Assembly (NCBI GenBank): GCA_018624035.1
Contig: JAAZUU010000017.1
Span: 1 to 32,266, forward strand
Source of the DNA: Rhodobiaceae bacterium
GTDB lineage: Bacteria > Pseudomonadota > Alphaproteobacteria > Puniceispirillales > Puniceispirillaceae
Direction: 5' to 3'
DNA: 32,266 bases
Part shown: piece by piece, positions 8,158 to 15,948 of the stretch
Layout of the letters: each line of letters begins with the position of its first letter
Position numbering within the stretch: the first letter of the stretch is position 1
Notes under the pieces: model-generated
Database searches by the model: none
Seen by the model: only the letters and a program-made list of their open reading frames with translations
Told to the model about the DNA's origin: nothing
Made by a program: the position numbers and the translations under genes

Positions 8158-9396
8158 ATGATTGACTATCTGTGGATGTGGTCCGAATTTTTGGTGCGCT
8201 GGCTGCATGTCGTTGCCGGCATTGCCTGGATCGGCTCATCCTTCTATTTCATCGCGCTGGACCTCAGTCTGAAGCCCGGTAAACAGCTTCCCGACGAGGC
8301 GCATGGCCAGGCCTGGCAGGTGCATGGCGGCGGCTTCTACAACATGGTGAAATATCTGGTCGCGCCGGCACGCATGCCGGACGAGCTGACCTGGTTCAAA
8401 TGGGAGGCCTATACCACCTGGCTCTCGGGCTTCGCGCTGCTGACCATCATCTATTATGCCGGCGCCGGGCTCTATATGATCGATATCGAGATCCTCGATC
8501 TGGAGCCATGGCAGGCCATTGGTCTCAGCATCGGCGGCATCGTCGCCAGCTGGGTTGCCTATGACCTGATGTGCCGCAGCCCGCTTGGTCGTGATGACAG
8601 GCTGCTGGCGCTGTCCGGGTTTGTCTTTATTGTCGCGCTGGCCTGGCTTTATACCGAGATGTTCTCGGCGCGTGGCGCCTTCGTGCAGATCGGGGTCAGC
8701 ATCGGCACCATCATGGTGGCGAATGTCGCCATGGTGATCATCCCCGGGCAGAAGAAGGTGGTCGCGGCGCTGGTCGCCGGTGATACGCCCGACCCGGTCT
8801 TCGGGCGGCGCGGTAAGCAACGATCGCTGCATAACAACTATCTCACCCTGCCGGTGGTTTTCGTGATGATCGGCGGCCATTACCCGGCCGTGTTCGCGAC
8901 CGACTATGCCTGGGTGATCCTGGCGCTGGTACTGGTGATGGGGGCGGTGATCCGGCATTTCTTCAACACCAAGCACAAGGGCGATCCGGCACCCTGGTGG
9001 ACCTGGGGCGTCGCGGCAGCGCTGACGGTGGCGGCGATCCTGCTGTCGCAGGCCGGCGCGCCGAAATATGACGAAAGCGCCTATGCCGACCAGGCCTATG
9101 GCGCCGGCGGCGAATTGCATCTGGCGGCTGTCGAGCTTGTCACCGAGCGCTGTTCCATCTGCCATGCCGCGGTGCCGCAGTGGGACGGCATGGGGTTTGC
9201 CCCGAAAGGTGTGAAGCTGGAAACCGAGGCCGAAATCGTGGCGCAGGTTGACGCCATCTACTGGCAGGCCGCCGCCTCGCACGCCATGCCACCTGGCAAT
9301 GTCATCTGGATCGAGCCGGAGGAGCGCGCGATGCTGGCAAAATGGCGGCAGATGCTGAAACGCGGCGGTGTGCCGACCGCAGGAGATGCCGGATGA
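8158..9396 (+). CDS. puuD: Membrane-bound, cytochrome c-type urate oxidase
   Basis: 412 aa. The N-terminal ~300 residues are a multi-helix membrane domain of the urate oxidase N-terminal (PuuD/DUF989) family, starting WSEFLVRWLHVVAGIAWIGSSFYFIALDL. The C-terminal ~90 residues are a cytochrome c domain with CSICH (Cys332, Cys335, His336) and Met377 in HAMPPGN as the likely axial ligand. The family oxidises urate to 5-hydroxyisourate and sends electrons to the respiratory chain instead of producing hydrogen peroxide. No soluble uricase is encoded nearby, so this is the expected urate-oxidising enzyme of the operon. Note that puuD also names an unrelated E. coli hydrolase. The stop overlaps puuE by 4 bp. 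Confidence 0.93.
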   Translation: MIDYLWMWSEFLVRWLHVVAGIAWIGSSFYFIALDLSLKPGKQLPDEAHGQAWQVHGGGFYNMVKYLVAPARMPDELTWFKWEAYTTWLSGFALLTIIYYAGAGLYMIDIEILDLEPWQAIGLSIGGIVASWVAYDLMCRSPLGRDDRLLALSGFVFIVALAWLYTEMFSARGAFVQIGVSIGTIMVANVAMVIIPGQKKVVAALVAGDTPDPVFGRRGKQRSLHNNYLTLPVVFVMIGGHYPAVFATDYAWVILALVLVMGAVIRHFFNTKHKGDPAPWWTWGVAAALTVAAILLSQAGAPKYDESAYADQAYGAGGELHLAAVELVTERCSICHAAVPQWDGMGFAPKGVKLETEAEIVAQVDAIYWQAAASHAMPPGNVIWIEPEERAMLAKWRQMLKRGGVPTAGDAG

Positions 9397-10307
9397 GCTA
9401 TCCGCGCGACATGATCGGCTATGGCGCGGCGGCGCCGCGTGCAGACTGGCCGGACAGGGCGCGGATCGCCGTGCAGTTCGTGCTGAATTATGAAGAGGGG
9501 GCGGAAAACAGTATCCTTCATGGTGACGCCGCCTCGGAAATTTTCCTGTCCGAGATCATTGGTGCCGCGCCGTTCGAGGGCGCGCGGCACATGTCGATGG
9601 AATCGATCTATGAATATGGCTCGCGGGTCGGCGTCTGGCGGCTTCTCGATCTGTTTCGTGACCGCGGGGTGCCGCTGACGCTGTTTGCCGTCGCCATGGC
9701 GATGGAACGTCATCCGGCGTTGATCGAGCGCGCGCTGGCTGACGGGCACGAGATCGCCTCGCATGGCTATCGCTGGATCAATTATCACGGCATGTCGCCG
9801 GCCGAGGAGAAGGAGCATCTTGAACGCGCCATCGAGATCCATACCCGTATCTGTGGCGAGAGGCCGCTTGGCTGGTATACGGGGCGGACCTCTGAAAACA
9901 CCCGCAGCCTTGTCGCCGCCGAGGGCGGGTTCCTCTACGACGCCGATGATTATTCCGATGATCTGCCCTTCTGGAGCACGCAGACCGAAACACCGCATCT
10001 GATCGTTCCCTACACGCTCGACACCAATGACATGCGGTTCGCGACGGCGCAGGGTTTTCACACCGGCGACCAGTTTGCCGCCTATCTGATCGATGCGTTC
10101 GACACGCTCTATGAAGAGGGGGCGCGCGCCCCGAAAATGATGTCGGTCGGACTGCATTGCCGGCTGATCGGACGGCCGGCGCGCTTTGCCGGGCTGGTGA
10201 AGTTCCTCGACCATATCCAGCGTCATGACGATGTCTGGCTGGCGCGCCGGGTCGATATCGCGCGGCACTGGCGGGCGACGCACCCATGTGACGGAGCGGC
10301 CGGATGA
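9393..10307 (+). CDS. puuE: Allantoinase, polysaccharide-deacetylase-fold type
   Basis: 304 aa from ATG 9393, which has AGGAGA six bases upstream and overlaps the puuD stop by 4 bp; the longer open frame back to 9342 lies inside puuD and is unlikely. PuuE hydrolyses allantoin to allantoate and belongs to the polysaccharide deacetylase (NodB) fold, unlike the amidohydrolase-type allantoinase AllB. Typical stretches are MIGYGAAAPRADWPDRARIAVQF near the start (shown here in part), GAENSILHGD, HGYRWINYHGM and GWYTGRTSENTRSL. The family is reported to work without a metal. It is translationally coupled to allA. Confidence 0.94.
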   Translation: MSYPRDMIGYGAAAPRADWPDRARIAVQFVLNYEEGAENSILHGDAASEIFLSEIIGAAPFEGARHMSMESIYEYGSRVGVWRLLDLFRDRGVPLTLFAVAMAMERHPALIERALADGHEIASHGYRWINYHGMSPAEEKEHLERAIEIHTRICGERPLGWYTGRTSENTRSLVAAEGGFLYDADDYSDDLPFWSTQTETPHLIVPYTLDTNDMRFATAQGFHTGDQFAAYLIDAFDTLYEEGARAPKMMSVGLHCRLIGRPARFAGLVKFLDHIQRHDDVWLARRVDIARHWRATHPCDGAAG

Positions 10308-10840
10308 TCGCGCCGCGAGAGTTGCCGGTCGAGCCGCTGAGCGCCGCCGCCTTCGCGCCTTTTGGCGAGGTGATCCGGACCGACGGGGCGGAGCGGATCA
10401 TGATCAATGAGGGCACGACGACACGATTTCACGAGCTTGCCGGGGTGGATGTCGCGACTGGCAATGGACGGCCGATCCTGTCGATCTTCCGCGGCACCCG
10501 CCGGCCCGACCCGATCGCGATCAGGATGATGGAACGCCACCCGCTCGGCTCGCAGGCCTTCATGCCGCTGGCGGCGCATGACTGGCTGGTCGTGGTGGCG
10601 CCCACGAATGCGGATGACAGCGCGCCCGATTTCGACCGCCTGCAATGTTTTTGTGCGCCCGGCAATGTCGGCGTCAGCTATGCCCGCAATGTCTGGCATC
10701 ACCCGCTTCTGGTGCTGCAACCCGAGCAGGATTTCCTGATCATCGACCGCGCCGGCCCGGCCGGCGAGGACAAATCCGCCAACCTTCAGGAACATTGGCT
10801 GGATGCCCCTGTCGCGGTGATCGCGGTGGCCCCCGGGTGA
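10304..10840 (+). CDS. allA: Ureidoglycolate lyase
   Basis: 178 aa, close to the family norm of 160-175. AllA releases urea from ureidoglycolate to give glyoxylate. Matching features are the N-terminal PLSAAAFAPFGEVI, a central GRPILSIFRGTRRPDPIAIRMMERHPLGSQAFMPL-type region (split here across 76-109), and GVSYARNVWHHPLLVL in the cupin-like barrel. It overlaps puuE by 4 bp and closes the purine operon. Allantoicase or allantoate amidohydrolase, needed between PuuE and AllA, is not in the window. Confidence 0.93.
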   Translation: MIAPRELPVEPLSAAAFAPFGEVIRTDGAERIMINEGTTTRFHELAGVDVATGNGRPILSIFRGTRRPDPIAIRMMERHPLGSQAFMPLAAHDWLVVVAPTNADDSAPDFDRLQCFCAPGNVGVSYARNVWHHPLLVLQPEQDFLIIDRAGPAGEDKSANLQEHWLDAPVAVIAVAPG

Positions 10841-10872
10841 GGTGGCCCGGGTGAAGCGGCCGGGTGAATCGG
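10832..10872. repeat. 14-bp degenerate tandem repeat across the allA stop codon
   Basis: Three units, CCCGGGTGAGGTGG (10832-10845), CCCGGGTGAAGCGG (10846-10859) and CCGGGTGAATCGG (10860-10872), run head to tail. The allA TGA (10838-10840) is within the first unit. The period of 14 shifts frame, so the copies do not lengthen the protein. No function is apparent. Confidence 0.8.
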
Positions 10873-10978
10873 TGCCATGTTTCAGACCTTCCGCTCACCG
10901 TAATGAGATGACGCGGCAACCTTTTCTTCATCCCCAGACGGTAGATTGTTCATGATTTGTTCTGTTGAGGAGACAATC

Positions 10979-11857
10979 ATGGGCAGGCGAACCGGGCTGC
11001 GGCCAGTGACATCGGGTGAACGGGTTCTTGGTATCTGGTTGCTGATCATTTCGGCATTCTTTTTCAGCACGGCCGGGGTCTTCAGCAAGGGCGTGTCCGC
11101 CGATGCCTGGACGATTATTTTCTGGCGCGGCATTTTCGGGTCGATCTGTGCCCTGGCCTATCTGCTGGTGACCGGGCGTCTGCGGGAGGAGGCACGAGGA
11201 TTCCGCGTTCCTTCAATGGCGCTCTCCTTGATTTACGCTTCTGGAACCGCGGCTTTCATCCCGGCCTTCAAGTTGACATCGATCGCCAATGTGGCGCTGA
11301 TCTGGTCAACCGCCCCGGTGCTTGCCGGGCTTTGCGCCTGGTGGTTGTTCGGCCAGCGGGTCAGCTTCGGATTTGCAATGGCTTGCACCGCCGTTCTCGG
11401 GGGAACCCTCATCATTGTCTATGGTTCATTTGGTGGAACCGGACTTACCGGTGATCTGCTGGCACTCTGGATGACATTGATGATGGTGTTGATCATGCTG
11501 ATCTATCGTCGCTTTCCCGACACACCGGTGACCCTGCCGACAATAGGTGCCTGCATCCTGCTTTTGCCGATTTCGTTGCATTTCAGCGCTCCACTCGCCG
11601 CAGCGCCGGGTGAAATCGCGTTGATGGCGCTGTTTGGCTTCACCTTCGTGGTTGCGTCGATCACCCTGGCGCAGGGTTCCAAATATCTGTTGCCGGGCGA
11701 AACAGCACTGATCAGCATCAGTGAAACGCCCTGGGCCATTCTCCTCGCCATCCTGTTTCTGGCCGAATGGCCGTCGATGCAGACGGTAACCGGCGGTGCC
11801 ATCATCATGGCGGCGGTGCTGTGGTATCAGCTGACAGCCTTTCGCAGAGGCGCGTGA
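10979..11857 (+). CDS. EamA/DMT-family transporter
   Basis: 292 aa from ATG 10979, preceded by GAGGAGA; an upstream TTG/ATG in the same frame (10946-10954) is less likely. About ten hydrophobic segments form two EamA repeats, the first opening with GIWLLIISAFFFSTAGVFSKG, the second ending with the typical SISETPWAILLAILFLAEWPS. EamA proteins export or import small metabolites; specificity cannot be predicted. It begins 138 bp after allA and its codon use seems slightly richer in A/T-ending codons than the purine genes, so it may be an independent unit. It is convergent with the 8-oxoguanine deaminase gene, with a 7-bp gap. Confidence 0.88.
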   Translation: MGRRTGLRPVTSGERVLGIWLLIISAFFFSTAGVFSKGVSADAWTIIFWRGIFGSICALAYLLVTGRLREEARGFRVPSMALSLIYASGTAAFIPAFKLTSIANVALIWSTAPVLAGLCAWWLFGQRVSFGFAMACTAVLGGTLIIVYGSFGGTGLTGDLLALWMTLMMVLIMLIYRRFPDTPVTLPTIGACILLLPISLHFSAPLAAAPGEIALMALFGFTFVVASITLAQGSKYLLPGETALISISETPWAILLAILFLAEWPSMQTVTGGAIIMAAVLWYQLTAFRRGA

Positions 11858-11864
11858 CGCCGCC

Positions 11865-13280
11865 CTACCCGGCAAGGCCGGCGCGCCGCATCAGATCATG
11901 CGACATGGCGGCGTGGCGTGAGAGCAGCCTGTCCATCTCCATCGTCGCCAGCTGCCCCTCGGCGACCACGACGCGGCCATTGATGATGGTGTAGCCGGCC
12001 TTGACCGGCCCGCAGAAGACAAGACTTGCCAGCGGGTCCCAGTCGCTGCCGGCGAAATCGACGCCGCGCCGGTCAAACGCGGCCAGATCGGCGGCATATC
12101 CCGGGGCCAGCATGCCGATATCATCCCGCCCCAGAACGCCGGCCCCGCCGCGCGTCGCCGTGGCCAGCGCCTCGCGCGCCGTCATCGCATCACCGCCCTG
12201 ATTGACGCGCTGAAGCAGCATCGCCTGCCGCGCCTCGTTCAGCATGTGGCCGCTGTCATTCGAGGCTGACCCGTCAACGCCAAGCCCGATCTTCATGCCG
12301 GAATCAAGCATCCGCCGCACCGGCGCGATGCCGCTGGCGAGCCGCATGTTGGAACAGGGGCAATGCGCAACGCCGGTGCCGGTGCGGGCGAACAGGTCGA
12401 TCTCGGCGGCGTCGAGCTGCACGCAGTGGGCATGCCAGACATCGTTGCCGGTCCAGCCGACAGCCTCGATATACTCGCCGGGCCGCATGCCGAAATGCGC
12501 AAGGCTGTAGTCGATATCCTCGACATTCTCGGCCAGATGCGTGTGCAGCCCGACGCCGAGCGCGCGCGCCATGCCGGCGGTCTCGCGCATCAGATCCATC
12601 GATACCGAAAAGGGCGAGCATGGCGCCAGCCCCACCCGCTGCATCGCAAAACGTGCCGGATCGTTGAAGGCCTCGACGACGCGCTGGCAGTCGGCGAGGA
12701 TGTCATCCTCGGCCCAGCACAATATGTCGGGCGGCAGGCCGCCGCCGGACTCGCCGATGCTCATCGAGCCGCGGGTGCCGTGGAATCGCATGCCGAGATC
12801 GGCCGCCGCGGCCAGTGAATCATCCAGCCGCGCGCCATTCGGATAGAGATAGAGATGGTCCGATGAGGTGGTGCAGCCGCTGAGCGCCAGCTCGGCCAGC
12901 CCCAGCGCGGTCGACCAGTAGATATGCTCCGGTCCGATATGCGACCAGATCGGATACAGCGTCTGCAGCCAGCCGAACAGCGGCGCGTCCTGCGCCGCCG
13001 GCACCGCGCGGGTCAGGTTCTGGAACAGATGATGATGCGTGTTCACCATGCCGGGGATGACAACATGGCCGGTCATGTCGATGATCGTGTCGGCGGTTTC
13101 AGGCAGCGATTCGCTTGGCCCGACCATCTCGATCACGCCATTGCGGGCGAACAGGCCACCGCCGCGGATTTCGGCTCCGACATTGTCGCCGGGGCGCCCA
13201 CCCTCCGGTGTCGCGCCGTCGGCCGGATTCATCGTGCATAACAGATCGGCATTGCGGATCAGCAGCGTGTTGTCGGTCAT
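11865..13280 (-). CDS. 8-oxoguanine deaminase (amidohydrolase superfamily)
   Basis: 471 aa. Metal-dependent TIM-barrel deaminase: the N-terminal metal motif is NTHHHLFQNLTR (80-91), followed by LHTHLAEN (third His and catalytic Glu), WHAHCVQL, and GVDGSASNDSGHM with the catalytic Asp. The NTHHHLFQNLTR and GSASND signatures resemble the 8-oxoguanine / hydroxyatrazine deaminase branch rather than classical guanine deaminase. 8-oxoguanine deaminase gives urate, which fits the urate pathway 2 kb away; assignment to this substrate rests on motif resemblance plus context. It starts 42 bp after the tetR stop on the same strand. The leader GAGACCAAG next to the ATG is shared with paaK. Other possibilities are another N-heterocycle deaminase or a chlorohydrolase-like enzyme. 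Confidence 0.8.
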   Translation of the reverse strand: MTDNTLLIRNADLLCTMNPADGATPEGGRPGDNVGAEIRGGGLFARNGVIEMVGPSESLPETADTIIDMTGHVVIPGMVNTHHHLFQNLTRAVPAAQDAPLFGWLQTLYPIWSHIGPEHIYWSTALGLAELALSGCTTSSDHLYLYPNGARLDDSLAAAADLGMRFHGTRGSMSIGESGGGLPPDILCWAEDDILADCQRVVEAFNDPARFAMQRVGLAPCSPFSVSMDLMRETAGMARALGVGLHTHLAENVEDIDYSLAHFGMRPGEYIEAVGWTGNDVWHAHCVQLDAAEIDLFARTGTGVAHCPCSNMRLASGIAPVRRMLDSGMKIGLGVDGSASNDSGHMLNEARQAMLLQRVNQGGDAMTAREALATATRGGAGVLGRDDIGMLAPGYAADLAAFDRRGVDFAGSDWDPLASLVFCGPVKAGYTIINGRVVVAEGQLATMEMDRLLSRHAAMSHDLMRRAGLAG

Positions 13281-13322
13281 CTTGGTCTCATGTCTCTTGC
13301 AATCCCTGTTGCCCTGTCCGGA

Positions 13323-13913
13323 TCATGTCAGAAGCGAGGCGACCGTACTGTCGGTCACCAGTTCGCAATAGGCGTCGAGTGACAATCTGCCATCCTCCCG
13401 GAACCAGGTGTAGGTCCAGTTCAATGTGCCGAACAACATCATCGCGCGCGGCCCGTCAAGCGGTGTCGTGCGACCCGCCTCGGTGGCCGCCGCCGCCAGC
13501 GCCAGCTCGAACCGCGCCATGATCAGGCGCTCGGCGGCGCGCAGCTCGGCCTGCTGCTCGGCCGGAAGCATGGGCATTTCGAATGTCAGCAGCTTGTGTG
13601 TATTGCCGGCCTCGCGATATTGCCGCAACAGCGCCACGATCAGGTCGCGAAGATGATCGCGGGCATTCGCCGCCATCGCGGCATCAATGTCAACGACCCT
13701 TTCCAGGTCACGAAGATAGACCCGCAGGATAACAAACAGCAGCGACTCCTTGCTGTCGAAATAGTGATACAGAAGTGCCTTTGACACACCGCAGCTGGCG
13801 GCAAGCTCGGCCATCGAGGTGCGGTTGAACCCGTCGCGCGCGAACAGCCCGGCGGCGGTGTCGCGGATATGTTCAAGCTTGGTGTCATAGCTGACGGCGC
13901 GGCGGCGTGGCAT
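13323..13913 (-). CDS. TetR-family regulator, probable PaaR
   Basis: 196 aa with an N-terminal TetR helix-turn-helix (about residues 30-58: TSMAELAASCGVSKALLYHYFDSKESLL, recognition helix VSKALLYHYF). The C-terminal ligand domain is unassigned. It starts 14 bp after the paaK stop on the same strand, so it is part of the paaI-paaK unit. TetR-type PaaR repressors of phenylacetate genes, relieved by phenylacetyl-CoA, are known in other proteobacteria. Two near-identical operator-like sites in front of paaI and between paaG and paaZ fit this role; the link between protein and sites is inferred. Confidence 0.88.
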   Translation of the reverse strand: MPRRRAVSYDTKLEHIRDTAAGLFARDGFNRTSMAELAASCGVSKALLYHYFDSKESLLFVILRVYLRDLERVVDIDAAMAANARDHLRDLIVALLRQYREAGNTHKLLTFEMPMLPAEQQAELRAAERLIMARFELALAAAATEAGRTTPLDGPRAMMLFGTLNWTYTWFREDGRLSLDAYCELVTDSTVASLLT

Positions 13914-13927
13914 TGGTCCGGCGTCCC

Positions 13928-15235
13928 TCAGCCGTTGCGGCGGTCGATGATGCGGACCGCCTTGCCGGCGGACCGGTCGACGGTGCCGATCGGGGTCACA
14001 TCGATCACCGCCGAAATGCCGACATTCTGCTTTATATCGTCGCCAAGCCTTGCTGCCAGCGCGTCGCGGCGCTCCTCGCTTTCATGCCCCGGCGCGGCTT
14101 CGACCCTGATCGTCATCGCATCCAGCGGGCCATCCTTCCACAGCTCGATCTGGTAATGCGGGCTGATGCCTTCGATCCGCACGATATGTTCCTCGATCTG
14201 GCTTGGAAAGACATTGACGCCCCGAAGGATGATCAGATCGTCGCTGCGGCCTGTCACCTTGTCCATCCGGCGCATCGTTCGCGCGCCGCCGGCACGAAGC
14301 CGGGTCAGATCGCGCGTGCGATAGCGGATGATCGGCAGCGCCTCCTTGGTCAGCGAGGTGAAGACAAGCTCGCCTGTCTCGCCATCGGGGCGTGGCGCGC
14401 CGGTCTCCGGATCGATGATTTCGGGCAGGAAATGATCTTCCCAGACATAGAGTCCATCCTTTTCCTCGACAGCCTCATTGGCGACGCCGGGGCCCATCAC
14501 CTCGGACAGGCCATAGATATCGACGCCATGCATGTCGAACCGCTGTTCGATCTCGGTGCGCAGCGCGTCGGTCCAGGGCTCGGCGCCGAAGATGCCGCTT
14601 TTCAGGCTGGTGCTTCTGGGGTCGACACCCTGGCGCTCGAACTCGTCGGCGATGGCCAGCATGTAGGATGGCGTGACCATGATGATGTCGGGATTGAAAT
14701 CGACAATCAACTGCACCTGCCGCTGTGTCATGCCGCCGCTGACCGGGATCACCGTGCATCCCATTGCCTCGGCGCCGTAATGCGCGCCAAGGCCGCCGGT
14801 GAACAGCCCATACCCATAGGCGACATGGACGCGGTCACCGGGACGCCCGCCCGAGGCGCGGATCGATCGCGCCACCAGATGCGCCCAGTTATCGACATCC
14901 GTCTGTGTGTAACCGACGACAGTCGGCTTGCCGGTGGTGCCGCTCGAGGCATGGATCCGCGCCACTTTGTCAAGCGGTACAGCCATCATCTCGAACGGAT
15001 AGCTCTGCCGCAGATCCTCTTTCGTCGTAAAGGGAAATCCGGCGATATCCCCGATCGCCTTCAAATCATCCGGGTGAACCCCCGCCTCGTCGAACTTGCG
15101 GCGATAGAGCGGCACATTCTCATAGGCATGGGCAAGCGTCCATTTCAGACGCTGCAGCTGCAGGGCCTCGATCTCGTCGCGCGAGGCGATCTCGATGGGG
15201 TCGAGAATGTCTTTTGAAGGTGTCAGGTCACGCAT
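13928..15235 (-). CDS. paaK: Phenylacetate-CoA ligase
   Basis: 435 aa, as in characterised PaaK proteins. It activates phenylacetate with ATP and CoA to phenylacetyl-CoA, the first step of the aerobic paa pathway. The adenylate-forming P-loop is SSGTTGKPT (97-105). Further typical stretches are YGLFTGGLGAHYGAE, SEVMGPGVANE, TSLTKEALPIIRYRTRDLT and RSDDLIILRGVNVFPSQIE. It follows paaI by 33 bp and precedes tetR by 14 bp. The rest of the paa genes seen in this window lie 14 kb away. Confidence 0.96.
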   Translation of the reverse strand: MRDLTPSKDILDPIEIASRDEIEALQLQRLKWTLAHAYENVPLYRRKFDEAGVHPDDLKAIGDIAGFPFTTKEDLRQSYPFEMMAVPLDKVARIHASSGTTGKPTVVGYTQTDVDNWAHLVARSIRASGGRPGDRVHVAYGYGLFTGGLGAHYGAEAMGCTVIPVSGGMTQRQVQLIVDFNPDIIMVTPSYMLAIADEFERQGVDPRSTSLKSGIFGAEPWTDALRTEIEQRFDMHGVDIYGLSEVMGPGVANEAVEEKDGLYVWEDHFLPEIIDPETGAPRPDGETGELVFTSLTKEALPIIRYRTRDLTRLRAGGARTMRRMDKVTGRSDDLIILRGVNVFPSQIEEHIVRIEGISPHYQIELWKDGPLDAMTIRVEAAPGHESEERRDALAARLGDDIKQNVGISAVIDVTPIGTVDRSAGKAVRIIDRRNG

Positions 15236-15268
15236 CTTGGTCTCGTGTTTTCGGCGGTTGGTCCGGGT

Positions 15269-15730
15269 TCATGCGGGGGAAGGTATGACAGGGTCGCTGA
15301 GTGTCCGTGACATACCCCTGAATTCGGCGATGACAGTGCCATCCTCGATGGCGATGGTCACGTCATAGAGGCCGGTGCGGCCTGATCGGGCGCGCCCGCG
15401 CGCGGTGGCTGTCAGCCTGTCGCCGGCGTTGCCCGGTTTCAGGAAATTCACCTGACATTGCTGAGCCACTGTCACGATGTTCTCGGAATTGCAGGCATGG
15501 GCGAAGGCGGTGTCGGCAAGCGCGAAGATGGCGCCGCCATGGGCGATGCCAAAACCGTTGAGATGCGGTGCATCAAGCGTCATGCCGACGATCGCAAAAT
15601 CCGCTCCGGAATCGACAATCTCCATGCCGAGAAGCTGCGAGAATCCACATTTCCCGATCATCGTCTCGGCAACCGCGCGGGCGGTCTGCGTCGCATTCGC
15701 GCTGGCAGCCTGTTCGCTCTCATCCGACAT
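15269..15730 (-). CDS. paaI: PaaI-type hotdog thioesterase (hydroxyphenylacetyl-CoA thioesterase)
   Basis: 153 aa from ATG 15730, which follows a G-rich ribosome-binding sequence (AGGGGGGCC) and begins MSDESEQ. The same frame stays open to 15862, but that extension would translate a 12-bp tandem repeat (GHMPGYMPG-like) and is not credible. PaaI removes CoA from dead-end hydroxylated phenylacetyl-CoA, freeing CoA. The hotdog signature HGGAIFALADTAFAHACNS is present, with Asn in NGFGIAHGG and Asp in LADTA as the expected catalytic region. It is the first gene of the paaI-paaK-tetR unit. Confidence 0.92.
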   Translation of the reverse strand: MSDESEQAASANATQTARAVAETMIGKCGFSQLLGMEIVDSGADFAIVGMTLDAPHLNGFGIAHGGAIFALADTAFAHACNSENIVTVAQQCQVNFLKPGNAGDRLTATARGRARSGRTGLYDVTIAIEDGTVIAEFRGMSRTLSDPVIPSPA

Positions 15731-15770
15731 TGCCGGCCCCCCTGTTCCTGTCTTTATGCAGGTCCCTATC

Positions 15771-15818
15771 CCGGGCATGTGTCCGGGCATGTATCCGGGC
15801 ATGTGTCCGAGCATGTAT
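15771..15818. repeat. 12-bp tandem repeat (four copies) in the paaI leader
   Basis: Units CCGGGCATGTGT, CCGGGCATGTAT, CCGGGCATGTGT and CCGAGCATGTAT run head to tail from 15771 to 15818, which can also be read as two copies of a 24-bp unit. The array lies between the paaI start (15730) and the putative operator at 15886, and would be in the 5' leader of the paaI transcript if transcription starts near 15860-15880. Being a multiple of three, it keeps the upstream frame open. Confidence 0.92.
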
Positions 15819-15885
15819 CCGGTGCCCGCGACCGGCTTGACCGGCCATGCAAAAACCGGCAAGGATCATGTCACGGTAAAGATCG

Positions 15886-15899
15886 ACCGTCCGGTTAGT
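15886..15899 (-). promoter_or_regulatory. Putative PaaR/TetR operator upstream of paaI
   Basis: Read on the minus strand the site is ACTAACCGGACGGT, an imperfect palindrome around CCGG that matches the paaG/paaZ site (ACTGACCGGTCGGT) at 12 of 14 positions. It overlaps a TTGACT hexamer (complement of 15897-15902) suitable as a -35 box for paaI, 170 bp upstream of its ATG; no good -10 could be assigned. It also lies 50 bp before the divergent thioesterase gene. Function is inferred from the matched pair and the nearby tetR gene. Confidence 0.6.
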
Positions 15900-15948
15900 C
15901 AAGGGTGCTGGCCGCAGTGTGGCGCCGGAAATGGCAGGGGGTGGAGCG

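Noticed and set aside
9342-9392. Longer puuE starting inside puuD
   Set aside because: The segment is out of frame with puuD coding sequence and is not PuuE-like; ATG 9393 has an AGGAGA site at proper distance and the usual 4-bp overlap.
10979-11857. EamA transporter as the purine or allantoin permease of the operon
   Set aside because: It is 138 bp past allA behind a repeat, has its own ribosome-binding site, and the family is not known for purine uptake. Proximity alone is too weak.
15771-15818. Possible CRISPR array
   Set aside because: The units are 12 bp, directly adjacent and without spacers, and no cas genes are present.
15269-15862. Longer paaI with a 44-residue N-terminal extension
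   Set aside because: The extension would be encoded by the tandem repeat and has no match to PaaI; a better start with a G-rich ribosome-binding site exists at 15730.
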